A stretch of 64,000 nt of DNA, from assembly GCA_028818705.1 (NCBI GenBank), contig JAPPNJ010000059.1, positions 1 through 64,000 of the forward strand, given 5' to 3'. A program made the translations under genes and the position numbers. The notes beneath the pieces were generated by a model. That model did no database searches. It was not told the origin of the DNA and was given only the letters and a program-made list of their open reading frames with translations. Origin of the DNA: Candidatus Poribacteria bacterium. Its GTDB lineage: Bacteria > Poribacteria > WGA-4E > WGA-3G. Shown piece after piece: positions 33,382 through 42,247 of this stretch (positions within the stretch are counted from its first letter, which is position 1; each line of letters begins with the position of its first letter).

Positions 33382-34347
33382 TTAATACCACGCTGCTTTG
33401 TTTACCACATTGCGTAAGGGAGTGCCTGAAGCAAAGCGGCGGGCGTTTTCTAAGATAATCTCAAATCGCCGCTCCGGGATGTTCTCCGCGTCCTTGACAG
33501 CGATGTGCGGAGTGAGCATAACGTTGGAGAGTGCCCAAAGCGGGCTCTCGGCAGGCAACGGTTCAACTTCAAACACATCTAATCCGCATCCCGCAATATC
33601 CCCATTTTCCAGTGCGGCAATAAGATCGGCAAGTTTCATGGTCTTGCCACGCCCGATGTTGATGAAGTAAGCAGTCTGTTTCATCAAATCAAAACGCTTT
33701 TTATTCCACATCCCTTCGGTTTCCGGTGTATGCGGGGTGGTGGCTATCACAAAATCGGCGCGCGGCAGCACTATATCCAGTTCAGTGGGGGCATGCATCT
33801 CAACAAAAGACAATTCATATTCTGGGCGAGGGTCTACACCAATCACCTTCATGCCAAACTCAGCACAAAGCCGCGCCGTTTCGTGTCCGATACCGCCAAC
33901 ACCTACGATTAGGGCAGTCGCCTGCGCGAGATCAATATATCCACTTTTCCGAGCGTCTTTGTCCCATCTCCGTTGGTGTTGCGCATCCATATAGTAGGGC
34001 AATCCACGAGAGAGCCCTAACACAAACATCATAATATGCTGACTAATATGGTCAAAGTAAATACCTCGCGGATTGCATATCGTAACGGGATGTTCTATCA
34101 ATGCTTGGTAATAGTAACCAGGGAAGGGACCAGCATCCGGGTTTTGGATCCATTGCAGTTTCTTTGCCCGCTGGAGGGCCTCTGGAGAGACCCAACCGTA
34201 TACAGCATCTGCATCAACGATAGCCGATAGAACTTCCTCATCCGTCTCCGGTAAAATTACTTGATATTCTGATAGTTCTGTTTCAAGACGTTTTGCCCAT
34301 TCTCGCTTATAGGCATCTTGGGGCGGCATCATTATAAATTTGGTCAT
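33382..34347 (-). CDS. D-isomer-specific 2-hydroxyacid dehydrogenase
   Basis: A 321-residue NAD-dependent enzyme of the phosphoglycerate/glyoxylate reductase superfamily. The Rossmann motif GVGGIG covers residues 149-154, with D172 (VDPRP) as the likely NAD-selecting acid. The catalytic triad is R233 (INIGRGK), E262 (FEVEPLP) and H281 (LTPHIA). It reduces or oxidises a 2-keto/2-hydroxy acid; the exact substrate cannot be read from sequence. It lies 61 bases upstream of the PhyH-HEAT gene on the same strand, so the two may be co-transcribed. GAGAGGAAC precedes the ATG. Confidence 0.92.
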   Translation of the reverse strand: MTKFIMMPPQDAYKREWAKRLETELSEYQVILPETDEEVLSAIVDADAVYGWVSPEALQRAKKLQWIQNPDAGPFPGYYYQALIEHPVTICNPRGIYFDHISQHIMMFVLGLSRGLPYYMDAQHQRRWDKDARKSGYIDLAQATALIVGVGGIGHETARLCAEFGMKVIGVDPRPEYELSFVEMHAPTELDIVLPRADFVIATTPHTPETEGMWNKKRFDLMKQTAYFINIGRGKTMKLADLIAALENGDIAGCGLDVFEVEPLPAESPLWALSNVMLTPHIAVKDAENIPERRFEIILENARRFASGTPLRNVVNKAAWY

Positions 34348-34497
34348 AGGTTTTGTTCCTCTCTGTAATTTTTATGTCTAAAATATGCCTATTTTAGCAC
34401 AGAGACATTAGAAAATCAATATTTGTTGAAAAACCTTAGGACTATTTATATCCAACTTGCTACCTATAGGAAATAGACCTGTTTTCTCAGGTATCTA

Positions 34498-34606
34498 AGC
34501 TCCAGCGGGGCGAAAGGTCTATAGAAAACCGGGAAAATCCACGAATCCAAGCCCCCGGGGAATGCCATAAGGCATTCATACCGTTGATTTCGGGGCGAAA
34601 GGTGTC
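34498..34606 (+). repeat. GCCCC/GGGGC repeats, the second interrupted by the GAATGCC element
   Basis: An intact copy, GCTCCAGCGGGGCGAAAGGT followed by CTATAGAAA, occupies 34499-34527. A second copy has GCCCC at 34551-34555 and CGGGGCGAAAGGTGT from 34591. The normal AGC loop is replaced by CGGGGAATGCCATAAGGCAT and TCATACCGTTGATTT (34557-34590). One small repeat thus sits in the loop of another. Confidence 0.7.
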
Positions 34607-34795
34607 GCGTTTCATTTTTAGGTGGCAACTTAGGTTATTTATAGTAGATTATAAAAAACATAAATACCTGTGGAAGAGGTTTTTAACCTCGATTTCCTAT
34701 ATTTTTATCGGATACCCTGTAACTTTTCATGCCACATCTCGTAAAAAGTATACATACACATAAAACCCATCTATGAAATAAATGCCCCTAACAAC

Positions 34796-34823
34796 TTGAT
34801 TTTCCGCTGGATTTTGGTATAAT
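34796..34823 (+). promoter_or_regulatory. Sigma-70-like promoter of the XPB-Bax1 operon
   Basis: TTGATT (34796-34801), a 16-base spacer and a perfect TATAAT (34818-34823). Predicted start near 34830, leader of about 48 bases. Confidence 0.7.
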
Positions 34824-34877
34824 AGAGCCATTAGCAGGTCTCGAAAAGGTTTCACTTCAAAACGTTGAGAAAATACT

Positions 34878-36263
34878 ATGTCCTCGCCACTAAAAATCAA
34901 CTTCGACAAAGGCACCCTCATCCTGCAGGACGTCCCAGATGACCTTCAAGCCCAGTTGCCAGATCTGCGTTGGGATGCACGCACGCTCGCCTTCCGAGCA
35001 CCTGCCTATTGCTATCGGGACATCGTCTCACATCTACGCGCACATGGCATCTCTTATCAGGATACAGCTCGGCAATTCACAACTGAAACCTTCACACTCC
35101 AGAAAGAATTGTTACCTTATTGCTATCAGACCGAGGCAATTGACGCATGGAACGCCAATGGTAAACGCGGTGTTGTGTGCCTCCCTACAGGGGCAGGCAA
35201 AACCTTCGTCGCAATTCTTCTCATCGCAGATACGCAACGCCCTACACTCGTGCATGTTCCGACAATCGACTTAATGCACCAATGGTATGACGTGTTGAAG
35301 GACCACTTCGGGCGAGAGGTAGGGCTTTACGGCGGTGGCTATCACGAATTGCGAGATCTCACTGTGACAACCTATCAGTCCGCTGTCTTGCATGCCCCCC
35401 ACTATGGTAATCAGTTCGGCTTTGCTATTTTTGATGAATGTCATCACCTGCCGGGAGAACAGTATCAATATGCTGCAATCAGCAGCATCGCTCCCTTCCG
35501 ATTGGGGTTAACAGCAACGCCTGAGCGCGTTGATGGAAAAGAGAACCGACTCTATGAACTCGTGGGTGAACGTTGTTATGAGGCGAAGGTGCAAGATCTC
35601 TCCGGAAAAATGCTTTCTAAGTATCGTGTTGTAACGATAGCAGTTGAAATGGAAGACACCGAGCGGGTCCGATACGAGGAAGCCCGCCACACCTACTTGG
35701 ACTTTCTCAAGACGGCAAAAATCAATATGGGGACCCCCCGCGGGTGGCATCTATTCCTCTGGAAAACCTCTCAAACCGATGAAGGACGCGAAGCTTTCCA
35801 GGCATATCTCACCCAAAAGCAACTCAGTTTTGCCTCGACTACAAAGCAGGATTGGGTGTGGAAACTGATTCAAAGACACCGCGGCGACCGAATCCTCATC
35901 TTTACACAGGATAACGACACAGCTTACCGACTCGGCGAGCAGTTCTTTCTACCGGTACTAACGCACCAGACCAAGGTCAAGGAACGGAATGCCTTTTTGA
36001 ACGGATTTCGGGACGGCACCTATTCTATCTTGGTCACCTCGAAAGTGCTAAACGAGGGAGTGGATGTCCCAGAAGCGAATGTCGCTATTATCGTCTCAGG
36101 AAGTGGGAGCGTACGAGAGCATGTGCAGCGGTTAGGACGCATCCTCCGCAAACGCAAGGGCAAGCAGGCGGTGCTTTACGAACTGATCTCCAAACAGACC
36201 GGCGAGCATTTTGTCAACAAGCGACGCAGGCAACACGACGCTTATCGAGAATCGAAGTATTAG
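34878..36263 (+). CDS. XPB-type superfamily 2 helicase
   Basis: A 461-residue DNA helicase of the archaeal/bacterial XPB type. A small N-terminal damage-recognition-like region precedes Walker A LPTGAGKTF (102-110), DECHH (186-190) and the TATPERVDG motif Ia/III block. The second RecA domain has 'DRILIFTQDNDTAYRLGE', 'ILVTSKVLNEGVDVPEA' and the arginine finger motif 'HVQRLGRILRKRKGKQ'. XPB unwinds DNA around lesions and, with Bax1, forms a helicase-nuclease pair. The next gene is exactly that partner, which strengthens the call. The promoter at 34796 serves both. Confidence 0.9.
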   Translation: MSSPLKINFDKGTLILQDVPDDLQAQLPDLRWDARTLAFRAPAYCYRDIVSHLRAHGISYQDTARQFTTETFTLQKELLPYCYQTEAIDAWNANGKRGVVCLPTGAGKTFVAILLIADTQRPTLVHVPTIDLMHQWYDVLKDHFGREVGLYGGGYHELRDLTVTTYQSAVLHAPHYGNQFGFAIFDECHHLPGEQYQYAAISSIAPFRLGLTATPERVDGKENRLYELVGERCYEAKVQDLSGKMLSKYRVVTIAVEMEDTERVRYEEARHTYLDFLKTAKINMGTPRGWHLFLWKTSQTDEGREAFQAYLTQKQLSFASTTKQDWVWKLIQRHRGDRILIFTQDNDTAYRLGEQFFLPVLTHQTKVKERNAFLNGFRDGTYSILVTSKVLNEGVDVPEANVAIIVSGSGSVREHVQRLGRILRKRKGKQAVLYELISKQTGEHFVNKRRRQHDAYRESKY

Positions 36264-36294
36264 GTATACTCCGGATACCGTAAACCGCAATACC

Positions 36295-37533
36295 ATGCTT
36301 ACCAGAGATCTGCTTCGGTACAAAATTCGGAGTAGACAAATCTATCCACAGTTTATAGAACCCACTGACCGCAAGCTATTGGCAATTGCTGAGCAATTGA
36401 TTGCTATTTTTGAAAAATCGCCGAACACACCACGCGCCACGCTCTTGGAAGCCAGTAAGCAAATCATTGATAGCACGCCGGGAATACCTGTAGTCAAACG
36501 TGGACTCGAAAAACTTTTGTTGGATCGTACCGAATTTGATACGGCTCCTAATGAGACGCTGATTGCGTTCCGACAAAGGCTTTTCATAGAGACAAGTCGT
36601 CTGCTTTCAGAGGAGCAGTTTCAAGATTATACGGACTATCGGCACAGGGTATCACAGATAACACCAGACGAATCACAACCAGAGATTGCCGCAGCAGCAG
36701 AAGGGGAATTAGCATCTAAACTCTACGCCGATCTGCCAAGCTGCCAACCCGTTCTGACCTTCAGAACCCTTTCCGGCGAACACTTACTTCACCGCTACAA
36801 TGCCGCACAAGTGCAAGGGCTGCTACTCCATTGTAACACCCTCGCGTTAAGACTCGCCGACGCCATGACAGCCGAGCTTCGTCAACTCTTCAAATACCTC
36901 AGATTCAACCAGCTTCTATCCACAATTCGGAAAGAAGAGCAACTATATCGAATTACAGTAGACGGACCCCTCAATCTCTTTTACAAAACGAAACGGTATG
37001 GCATGAATTTAGCTAATTTCTTTACTGCCGTCTTGCATCAACCCAAGTGGGAATTGACGGCGGAGGTCCGGTTTCGGAACAGGCAACCGTCTCAATTGTC
37101 GCTTGATGAATCGTGTGGTATCCAGCCGATTTCCCAACAATTTCTCGCCTACATTCCTGAAGACATTCAACTTTTTCAGACAATGCTCCGCAACAAAACC
37201 GAAGACTGGCAGATCCGTCCTGGGAGCCAATTCCTCCCTTTAGCAGGCGATTTCTATTGTTTTCCAGACTACCAGCTCATTCACAAAAGTGGGATTGAGA
37301 CCGCTATTGAACTATTTCATCCCTGGCATCAGGGACATCTCATTGCCAGACTCAACACGCTTGCTGAACAGACAGATGCTGCCCTTATCCTCGGGGTCTC
37401 AAGGGAATTGGAAAAAAAGCCCCTGATAGCAGATGCCCTCGCCGCCTCCGCATATTTCTCAGAGTTCGGTTTCACATTTCGAGAGGTCCCGACTATGCGC
37501 GCCTTGCTCCCAATCCTGAATTCGCTTGTGTAG
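36295..37533 (+). CDS. Bax1-like (DUF790) nuclease, XPB partner
   Basis: A 412-residue DUF790 protein. It begins MLTRDLLRYKIRSRQIYPQF, the family's standard opening, which is why I place the start at 36295 and not at the earlier in-frame ATG overlapping the helicase. The C-terminal nuclease core has a PD-(D/E)xK-like pair, FPDYQL and, 13 residues later, AIELFH. Bax1 binds XPB and cuts DNA 3' of a bubble in archaea; by analogy this operon would serve nucleotide-excision-type repair or DNA processing. It lies 31 bases after the helicase stop and has no strong ribosome site, suggesting coupling. Confidence 0.85.
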   Translation: MLTRDLLRYKIRSRQIYPQFIEPTDRKLLAIAEQLIAIFEKSPNTPRATLLEASKQIIDSTPGIPVVKRGLEKLLLDRTEFDTAPNETLIAFRQRLFIETSRLLSEEQFQDYTDYRHRVSQITPDESQPEIAAAAEGELASKLYADLPSCQPVLTFRTLSGEHLLHRYNAAQVQGLLLHCNTLALRLADAMTAELRQLFKYLRFNQLLSTIRKEEQLYRITVDGPLNLFYKTKRYGMNLANFFTAVLHQPKWELTAEVRFRNRQPSQLSLDESCGIQPISQQFLAYIPEDIQLFQTMLRNKTEDWQIRPGSQFLPLAGDFYCFPDYQLIHKSGIETAIELFHPWHQGHLIARLNTLAEQTDAALILGVSRELEKKPLIADALAASAYFSEFGFTFREVPTMRALLPILNSLV

Positions 37534-37613
37534 TCTAACAATTTACATCGCTCAAAAAGTGTTAGGGTCATTCAGTTTTACATATCCACTATATCTATGT
37601 GTATAGTTTCTTC

Positions 37614-37724
37614 TGTAGGAGCGAGTGTTTTTGCTTGGGTGTTTCTTCATGCTCGCGACATTACGAAAAAACGTTAACATCTGTAAACGAAAATCAAAAT
37701 CAAAACCGAAAACTAAATAGCCCT
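37614..37724 (+). repeat. 111-base dispersed repeat, copy B
   Basis: It starts TGTAGGAGCGAGTGTTTTTG and ends AACTAAATAGCCCT, the same ends and length as 10314-10424. The stem GCGAG (37621-37625) with CTCGC (37652-37656) is intact. A promoter-like GTGACA-N17-TATCCT (37733-37761) follows, much as in copy A. Confidence 0.75.
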
Positions 37725-37782
37725 GAAAAAGTGTGACATTCTATCGCTTTTGTGGTATCCTTAGGGTAAAGTCCGCACACTT

Positions 37783-39042
37783 GTGGAACGTAAAAAAATG
37801 TTAAATTCTAATCTAACCGCAGCACCTCACAAGATAGGACTATCAGAAAAGCAGCTTGGACGCATCTCCGCTACCGTCGAGAAATTTATTGGCGAAGAAC
37901 GACTCGCTGGTGCGGTCACGCTTGTGGCACGACGTGGTAAAGTAGCACACTTTGAGGCATTCGGCATGATGGACGTTGAGGCGAACAAGCGGATGCAAAA
38001 AGATACCATCTTCCGTATCTACTCAATGACCAAGCCAATCGCCGCCGCTGCAGTAATGATACTTTGTGAGAAAGGAAAACTACAACTTAATGCCCCAGCT
38101 TCGATCTATCTACCTGAATTAGGCGGGTTGAAAGTTGCCAAGGACCCAGATGCCGAAACACTTGTGGTGGTTGAATCAGATCGAGAGATGACCGTTCAAG
38201 ACCTAATGCAGCATACAGCCGGACTGCCGGGTGCTGCCCGATACATGGCAGGGCAAACCACCGTTGATAAATATTACCGCAAGGTAGGGCTACACCGTCT
38301 ACATGCGTGTAACCTTCAAGAAATGGTTAAGATACTTGGCGAAATTCCCCTATTGTACCAACCCGGATCGAAGTGGCACTACAGCATCGCTGCAGATGTT
38401 TTAGGCAGACTAATTGAAGTGGCGTCTGGTCAGTCCTTTGATGTATTTTTAGCCGAGCAAATCTTCCAACCATTAGGCATGCATGACACCGGGTTTTATG
38501 TACCGGAAAAGAAAATAGACCGATTCGCGGGCATGTACGGTCCAAAACCGAGTGGAGGTTTACAGGCTATCCAGGCACCGGAGGGAGGAACAGGTAATGT
38601 ATCCAAAACCAGTTTTAAACAGAAGCCGAAATTTCTATCTGCCGGTGGAGGTTTGGTTTCTACTGCTGCCGATTTTGCCCGATTTTGTCTGATGCTTTCC
38701 GGCAAAGGCGCACTCGCAGGGAAACGATTGATGAAAGCCGATTCTGTCGAATTAATGACGCGCAACCATTTGCCAGAGCACTTAATACCATTGGACAAAA
38801 AGCCAGAAACACGTTATGCCGGACTCGGTTTTGGACTGGGGGTCTCAGTTCGGGTCCAGCAAACAGACTGGATACCCGACTCCCAAGTCGGTGAATATGG
38901 CTGGATCGGCGGAACAAGCACCGAATTCTGGATTTCACCCAGAGATGAATTAGTGGCGATCACACTCGCGCAGCATATCCCTTTTTCGGAACTCAGCGAA
39001 AAAATCAAACCGCTCGTCTACGCCGCAATCTTGAAAGAATAG
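37783..39042 (+). CDS. Serine hydrolase of the class C beta-lactamase/esterase fold
   Basis: A 419-residue protein. The S-x-x-K nucleophile motif is S81-M-T-K84 (FRIYSMTKPI), and the Tyr motif is Y200-S-I in KWHYSIAADVLG, typical of EstB-like esterases rather than true AmpC. 'LMQHTAGLPG' and 'GWIGGTSTEFWISP' (replacing the K-T-G triad) are also family marks. There is no signal peptide, so an intracellular esterase, transpeptidase-like or amide hydrolase role is more likely than antibiotic resistance. The start may be GTG 37783 or ATG 37798; neither has a strong ribosome site. Confidence 0.85.
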   Translation: MERKKMLNSNLTAAPHKIGLSEKQLGRISATVEKFIGEERLAGAVTLVARRGKVAHFEAFGMMDVEANKRMQKDTIFRIYSMTKPIAAAAVMILCEKGKLQLNAPASIYLPELGGLKVAKDPDAETLVVVESDREMTVQDLMQHTAGLPGAARYMAGQTTVDKYYRKVGLHRLHACNLQEMVKILGEIPLLYQPGSKWHYSIAADVLGRLIEVASGQSFDVFLAEQIFQPLGMHDTGFYVPEKKIDRFAGMYGPKPSGGLQAIQAPEGGTGNVSKTSFKQKPKFLSAGGGLVSTAADFARFCLMLSGKGALAGKRLMKADSVELMTRNHLPEHLIPLDKKPETRYAGLGFGLGVSVRVQQTDWIPDSQVGEYGWIGGTSTEFWISPRDELVAITLAQHIPFSELSEKIKPLVYAAILKE

Positions 39043-39125
39043 TTCTCGCATAATTAGGGATTAATTCCTTGAAGTCCTTATGTATTTTCGGATTTTACTA
39101 TAATGGTGTGAGTTCGATAGAGCGT

Positions 39126-39215
39126 TTGTACCGCAAACTGTTAGTTTGCGAGACTTCTGAGGTTTACTTGATAGACATCCAAAACCTCTTTAACTGACAA
39201 CTTATAACCACTCAA
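39126..39215 (+). repeat. Two hairpins and an AACTGACAAC-type element
   Basis: GCAAAC (39132-39137) with GTTTGC (39143-39148) then GAG; a similar GCAAG...CTTGCGAG occurs at 44245-44262. GAGGTTT then pairs with AAACCTC, followed by TTTAACTGACAACTTATAAC just before ATG 39216, repeating the architecture seen before PPK2. Confidence 0.45.
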
Positions 39216-40673
39216 ATGATTATCAAAAACACTCCAGAACATATAAGCACTGATCAGGTCGTCCTGTTCCCTTTTGATGATTACAGTATTCCATTCCAAC
39301 ACGGCGTTCGTTTACAACTTGTACCTTATAGAGCCGGTGTTGATCGTACCCGAATTGTGATACATCCCGGTCCGCCCGGGACACCAGACTGTTCTCGCGT
39401 CATCTATTACGGATCTGTCCATCGCGTCGGCGATGAGCTCTGGATATGGTATCTCGGACAGGGAGAGGATGACCATTGGCACCAACGGGTCTGTTTCGCA
39501 AAAAGCCGAGACGGATACAACTGGGAGAAACCGGAGGTCGGATTGGTAGAATATAACGGTTCCACCCGAAACAATCTCGTTGATATTCAAGGTGGACAAT
39601 ATCATATTCAGGCATGTGTTGTTCATTACGAACCCAATGATCCCGATCCTGCACGCCAATTTAAAGCCGTCATTGAGACCTCCAAATATTCTCCAAAATT
39701 CGCAGTCCTGTTCAGTGAAGATGGGCTCCGATGGCACGAAGCCGAGCGGCATCCCGACCCGCCATCCTGCGAGATGTCAGGTGTTACGAAATTCAACGGT
39801 TGCTACTATCTAAGTGGGCACGGTGGCAGTCATACAGGTCCGACACGGCAGATGGTAATGTATGCCTCTTACGATTTTGAGCATTGGATCGAAGCCTCGT
39901 GCTTGGGCTTCAGGCGTGGTAACATCCCGCCAAGACCTGTGGTATACGGTGCTCATCAAGGAGAACAAGTCCATCTCGGTGCCGCACTCTGGAATCGCGG
40001 GAATGTAATTCTCGGCTTCTACGGACAGTGGCACGGACCGGAAAACAATGACCGACGTCACGTGACAATGGATCTCGGTTTAGTCGTTAGCAACGACGCA
40101 CTCCACTATCGAGAACCGGTTCCCGATTTCCAAATAGTAGAAGCAGCGGAAGACGACTTTGAACATCTACCGACACTGATGAATTTCAAACACGCGGGAC
40201 TTATGCAAGGGCAAGGCTTTGAAAACATCGGTGATGAAACACTTTTTTGGTATGCACCTTGGCCAGAGCAGCTCAGCAACGGCGTTCGGATCGCAACCTG
40301 GCAGCGTGATCGATTCGGCTACCTTCAAGCAGCGGATGTGCCTCGGAAATCGGCGCAACCTCGACATGTTATTTCAGCACCCATTGACCTTGAAGGACAG
40401 TCTTGCACAATGTCGCTGAATGTTGATGGACTATCTGAGTACAGCCAAATTACCGTTGACATCCTAAACAAGCATTTTGAACCGCTCGAAGGGTATTCGA
40501 GGGAGGATTGCCTTCCGCTTAGGTCAGGATTTCACCAGACGGTAAAATGGAAACAGGGAGAGCATGTCAAACATCAAGTCGGTCCAATCCGCATCCGGCT
40601 CAATTACACTGGAATTCGTCCTGAAGATCCGAAGCTCTACGCCATTTACGTCGAAAAAGCAGGGATCCCTTGA
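39216..40673 (+). CDS. Glycosidase-like beta-propeller protein (GH32/GH43-like)
   Basis: A 485-residue cytoplasmic protein with the repeating 'W.W..Y.G.......S.DG..W..P' blades of five-bladed glycosidase propellers: ELWIWYLGQGEDDHWHQRVC, 'FAKSRDGYNWEKP', 'VLFSEDGLRWHEAERHP' and 'MYASYDFEHWIEA'. A beta-sandwich follows in the last 100 residues. I cannot identify catalytic acids with confidence, so hydrolase activity is inferred from fold only. No signal peptide. It could process oligosaccharides released by the sulfatases elsewhere in the window, but there is no operon link. Confidence 0.65.
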   Translation: MIIKNTPEHISTDQVVLFPFDDYSIPFQHGVRLQLVPYRAGVDRTRIVIHPGPPGTPDCSRVIYYGSVHRVGDELWIWYLGQGEDDHWHQRVCFAKSRDGYNWEKPEVGLVEYNGSTRNNLVDIQGGQYHIQACVVHYEPNDPDPARQFKAVIETSKYSPKFAVLFSEDGLRWHEAERHPDPPSCEMSGVTKFNGCYYLSGHGGSHTGPTRQMVMYASYDFEHWIEASCLGFRRGNIPPRPVVYGAHQGEQVHLGAALWNRGNVILGFYGQWHGPENNDRRHVTMDLGLVVSNDALHYREPVPDFQIVEAAEDDFEHLPTLMNFKHAGLMQGQGFENIGDETLFWYAPWPEQLSNGVRIATWQRDRFGYLQAADVPRKSAQPRHVISAPIDLEGQSCTMSLNVDGLSEYSQITVDILNKHFEPLEGYSREDCLPLRSGFHQTVKWKQGEHVKHQVGPIRIRLNYTGIRPEDPKLYAIYVEKAGIP

Positions 40674-40698
40674 TTCCAAGCGCAATTTCTGCTAAAAT
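40670..40698 (+). promoter_or_regulatory. Sigma-70-like promoter overlapping a stop codon
   Basis: TTGATT (40670-40675), a 17-base spacer and TAAAAT (40693-40698). The -35 overlaps the TGA of the preceding gene. It would drive the TPR lipoprotein, kinase and ABC-F genes. Confidence 0.6.
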
Positions 40699-40723
40699 AT
40701 AACGGAGAGATGGAGGAAAAATT

Positions 40724-41272
40724 ATGACTTTTCTATATGGACTGAACACGCTCCGCTCCGGTATGCTACTGTCGATCGTAGGGTTGATGTTCTGCCTGAC
40801 CGCGTGTGGTCCGAAGCCCATCCCCTATTCACAAAGTGCGGAAGCTCCTGAACCCAGCGAAGTCGCTGTGGCGCACTACAACTGGGGTATGGCATACGCC
40901 GATCAAGGCAACTTCGGACAAGCTATCACGGAACTCACTTTGGCGATTGAGAACGAACCTGGATGGGTAATGCCGTTTTTCACATTGGGTGTTATCTATG
41001 GAAACCAAGGTGATCTCGACATGGCTATTCAAGCGTGGGAACGCGCCACCCAATTAGATGCTGACTTCGCAAAGGCACATTACAATCTCGCTGTCGCCTA
41101 TTCACATAAGGCGGAGAAAACACTCTCAATTGCCTCGTTACGTGAAGCAATTCGGGTGGACGACGCAGCGCTTGCCGCTGCAAAAACAGAACCTGCATTT
41201 GACCTCATCCGTAACACAGCAGAATTCCAGGAATTAGAGCAATCGGCTGAAGAGAAGCCCCCGCAAGAGTGA
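40724..41272 (+). CDS. TPR lipoprotein
   Basis: A 182-residue lipoprotein. Signal: basic start, hydrophobic core near 13-25 and lipobox LTAC (Cys28). A short acidic/proline linker leads to three tetratricopeptide repeats (about 48-150; e.g. AHYNWGMAYADQGNFGQAIT and PFFTLGVIYGNQGDLDMAIQ). GGAGG sits before the ATG. It likely anchors a protein complex on the periplasmic face of the membrane. The kinase gene follows after 18 bases. Confidence 0.85.
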   Translation: MTFLYGLNTLRSGMLLSIVGLMFCLTACGPKPIPYSQSAEAPEPSEVAVAHYNWGMAYADQGNFGQAITELTLAIENEPGWVMPFFTLGVIYGNQGDLDMAIQAWERATQLDADFAKAHYNLAVAYSHKAEKTLSIASLREAIRVDDAALAAAKTEPAFDLIRNTAEFQELEQSAEEKPPQE

Positions 41273-41290
41273 TACAGCATCTGAGAAAAT

Positions 41291-42247
41291 ATGGCACGCT
41301 ACACAACTCTTTCATCTTCAGAACTCGCACACATTGTGGCGCAGTACCCCATCGGGATGCCACTGAAACTTGAAGAGATTCTCGGCGGATTTGGCAATAG
41401 CAACTTCAAATTGATAACTACAAATGGTGAGTTCCTACTGAAAATTTGCGATGAGAAAGACCTCACAGAACTCGAAATGCAAATTTCACTGTTGCAGCAT
41501 CTCTATAAATACCGGTATCCAACAGTATATCCAGTTCTAACGAAAGATCGGAAACCTCTCACACACGAGCCGGTCGGCAGCGTAATGCTTTATCCCTTTC
41601 TGCAAGGGGAGCAACCACAGTCTTCACCAAGTACCTTAGCACAGCTCGGTGAAGCGTTGGCAAAACTGCACTGCATTCCACCAATCACTGAACTTCCCCG
41701 CTTTGCCATGGGTATCTCACAGATGCTCCCCTTTTTCAAAGAGGTTCAAAACACACGATTTGCAGGACATCCGTTTATTGAATCGCTGAAATTGCACTTG
41801 GAATCAATGGAATCACAACTCAACGCATCCCTTCCAGTCGGACTTCTACATGGGGACCTTTTTTTGGACAACACACTTTTCGATGGAGATCAGTTGGTGG
41901 CGATTCTTGATTTTGAGGAAGGGTGTTATGATACGCTACTAATTGATGTCGGTATGACACTTATTGGGTGTTGTTACACACTGCAGCACAAGCTAAATTC
42001 TAAGGCTGCGCGTCGATTTTTAGACGCTTACAATGCAGTGCGCCCCTTGACAGAAAATGAGTGGGAACATCTGGATTGCTTTGTTCATTATGCTGCTCTC
42101 TCTATAGCGTTCTGGCGGTTCAGGCAGTTTAACATCCGCCGACCGGATGCACGACGCTCCGATACGTATCAGGAGATGATAACTCGTAGCGAGCAATGGA
42201 CAATCGCTAACAGAGACAAATCTATCAAAGCGGAAATATGTCTTTAG
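41291..42247 (+). CDS. APH/homoserine-kinase-like phosphotransferase
   Basis: A 318-residue small-molecule kinase of the aminoglycoside-phosphotransferase/choline-kinase/ThrB2 superfamily. ILGGFGNSNFKL is the nucleotide loop, LLKICDE contains the lysine, VGLLHGDLFLDNTLF is the catalytic Brenner motif (H-G-D...D-N), and AILDFEEG is the metal-binding DFE. The arrangement 'GG.GNSNFKL' is closest to type II homoserine kinases, but the substrate is not certain. It lies 18 bases after the TPR lipoprotein, and its last codons overlap the ABC-F ATG by 10 bases. Confidence 0.8.
   Translation: MARYTTLSSSELAHIVAQYPIGMPLKLEEILGGFGNSNFKLITTNGEFLLKICDEKDLTELEMQISLLQHLYKYRYPTVYPVLTKDRKPLTHEPVGSVMLYPFLQGEQPQSSPSTLAQLGEALAKLHCIPPITELPRFAMGISQMLPFFKEVQNTRFAGHPFIESLKLHLESMESQLNASLPVGLLHGDLFLDNTLFDGDQLVAILDFEEGCYDTLLIDVGMTLIGCCYTLQHKLNSKAARRFLDAYNAVRPLTENEWEHLDCFVHYAALSIAFWRFRQFNIRRPDARRSDTYQEMITRSEQWTIANRDKSIKAEICL

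Larger units (their letters stand above)
34348..34877. other. Repeat-containing intergenic region
   Basis: A divergent spacer containing two GCCCCAGCGGGGC-type repeats, one interrupted by the GAATGCC palindrome, and the promoter of the XPB-Bax1 operon. I see no supported gene. Confidence 0.5.

Noticed and set aside
37783-39042. Antibiotic-resistance beta-lactamase
   Set aside because: No signal peptide; the Tyr motif is Y-S-I and no K-T-G triad is visible, so an esterase-type serine hydrolase fits better.
40861-41150. Operon link between the TPR lipoprotein and the FRG-associated TPR protein
   Set aside because: Both contain generic TPRs but are 28 kb apart and share nothing beyond repeat consensus.
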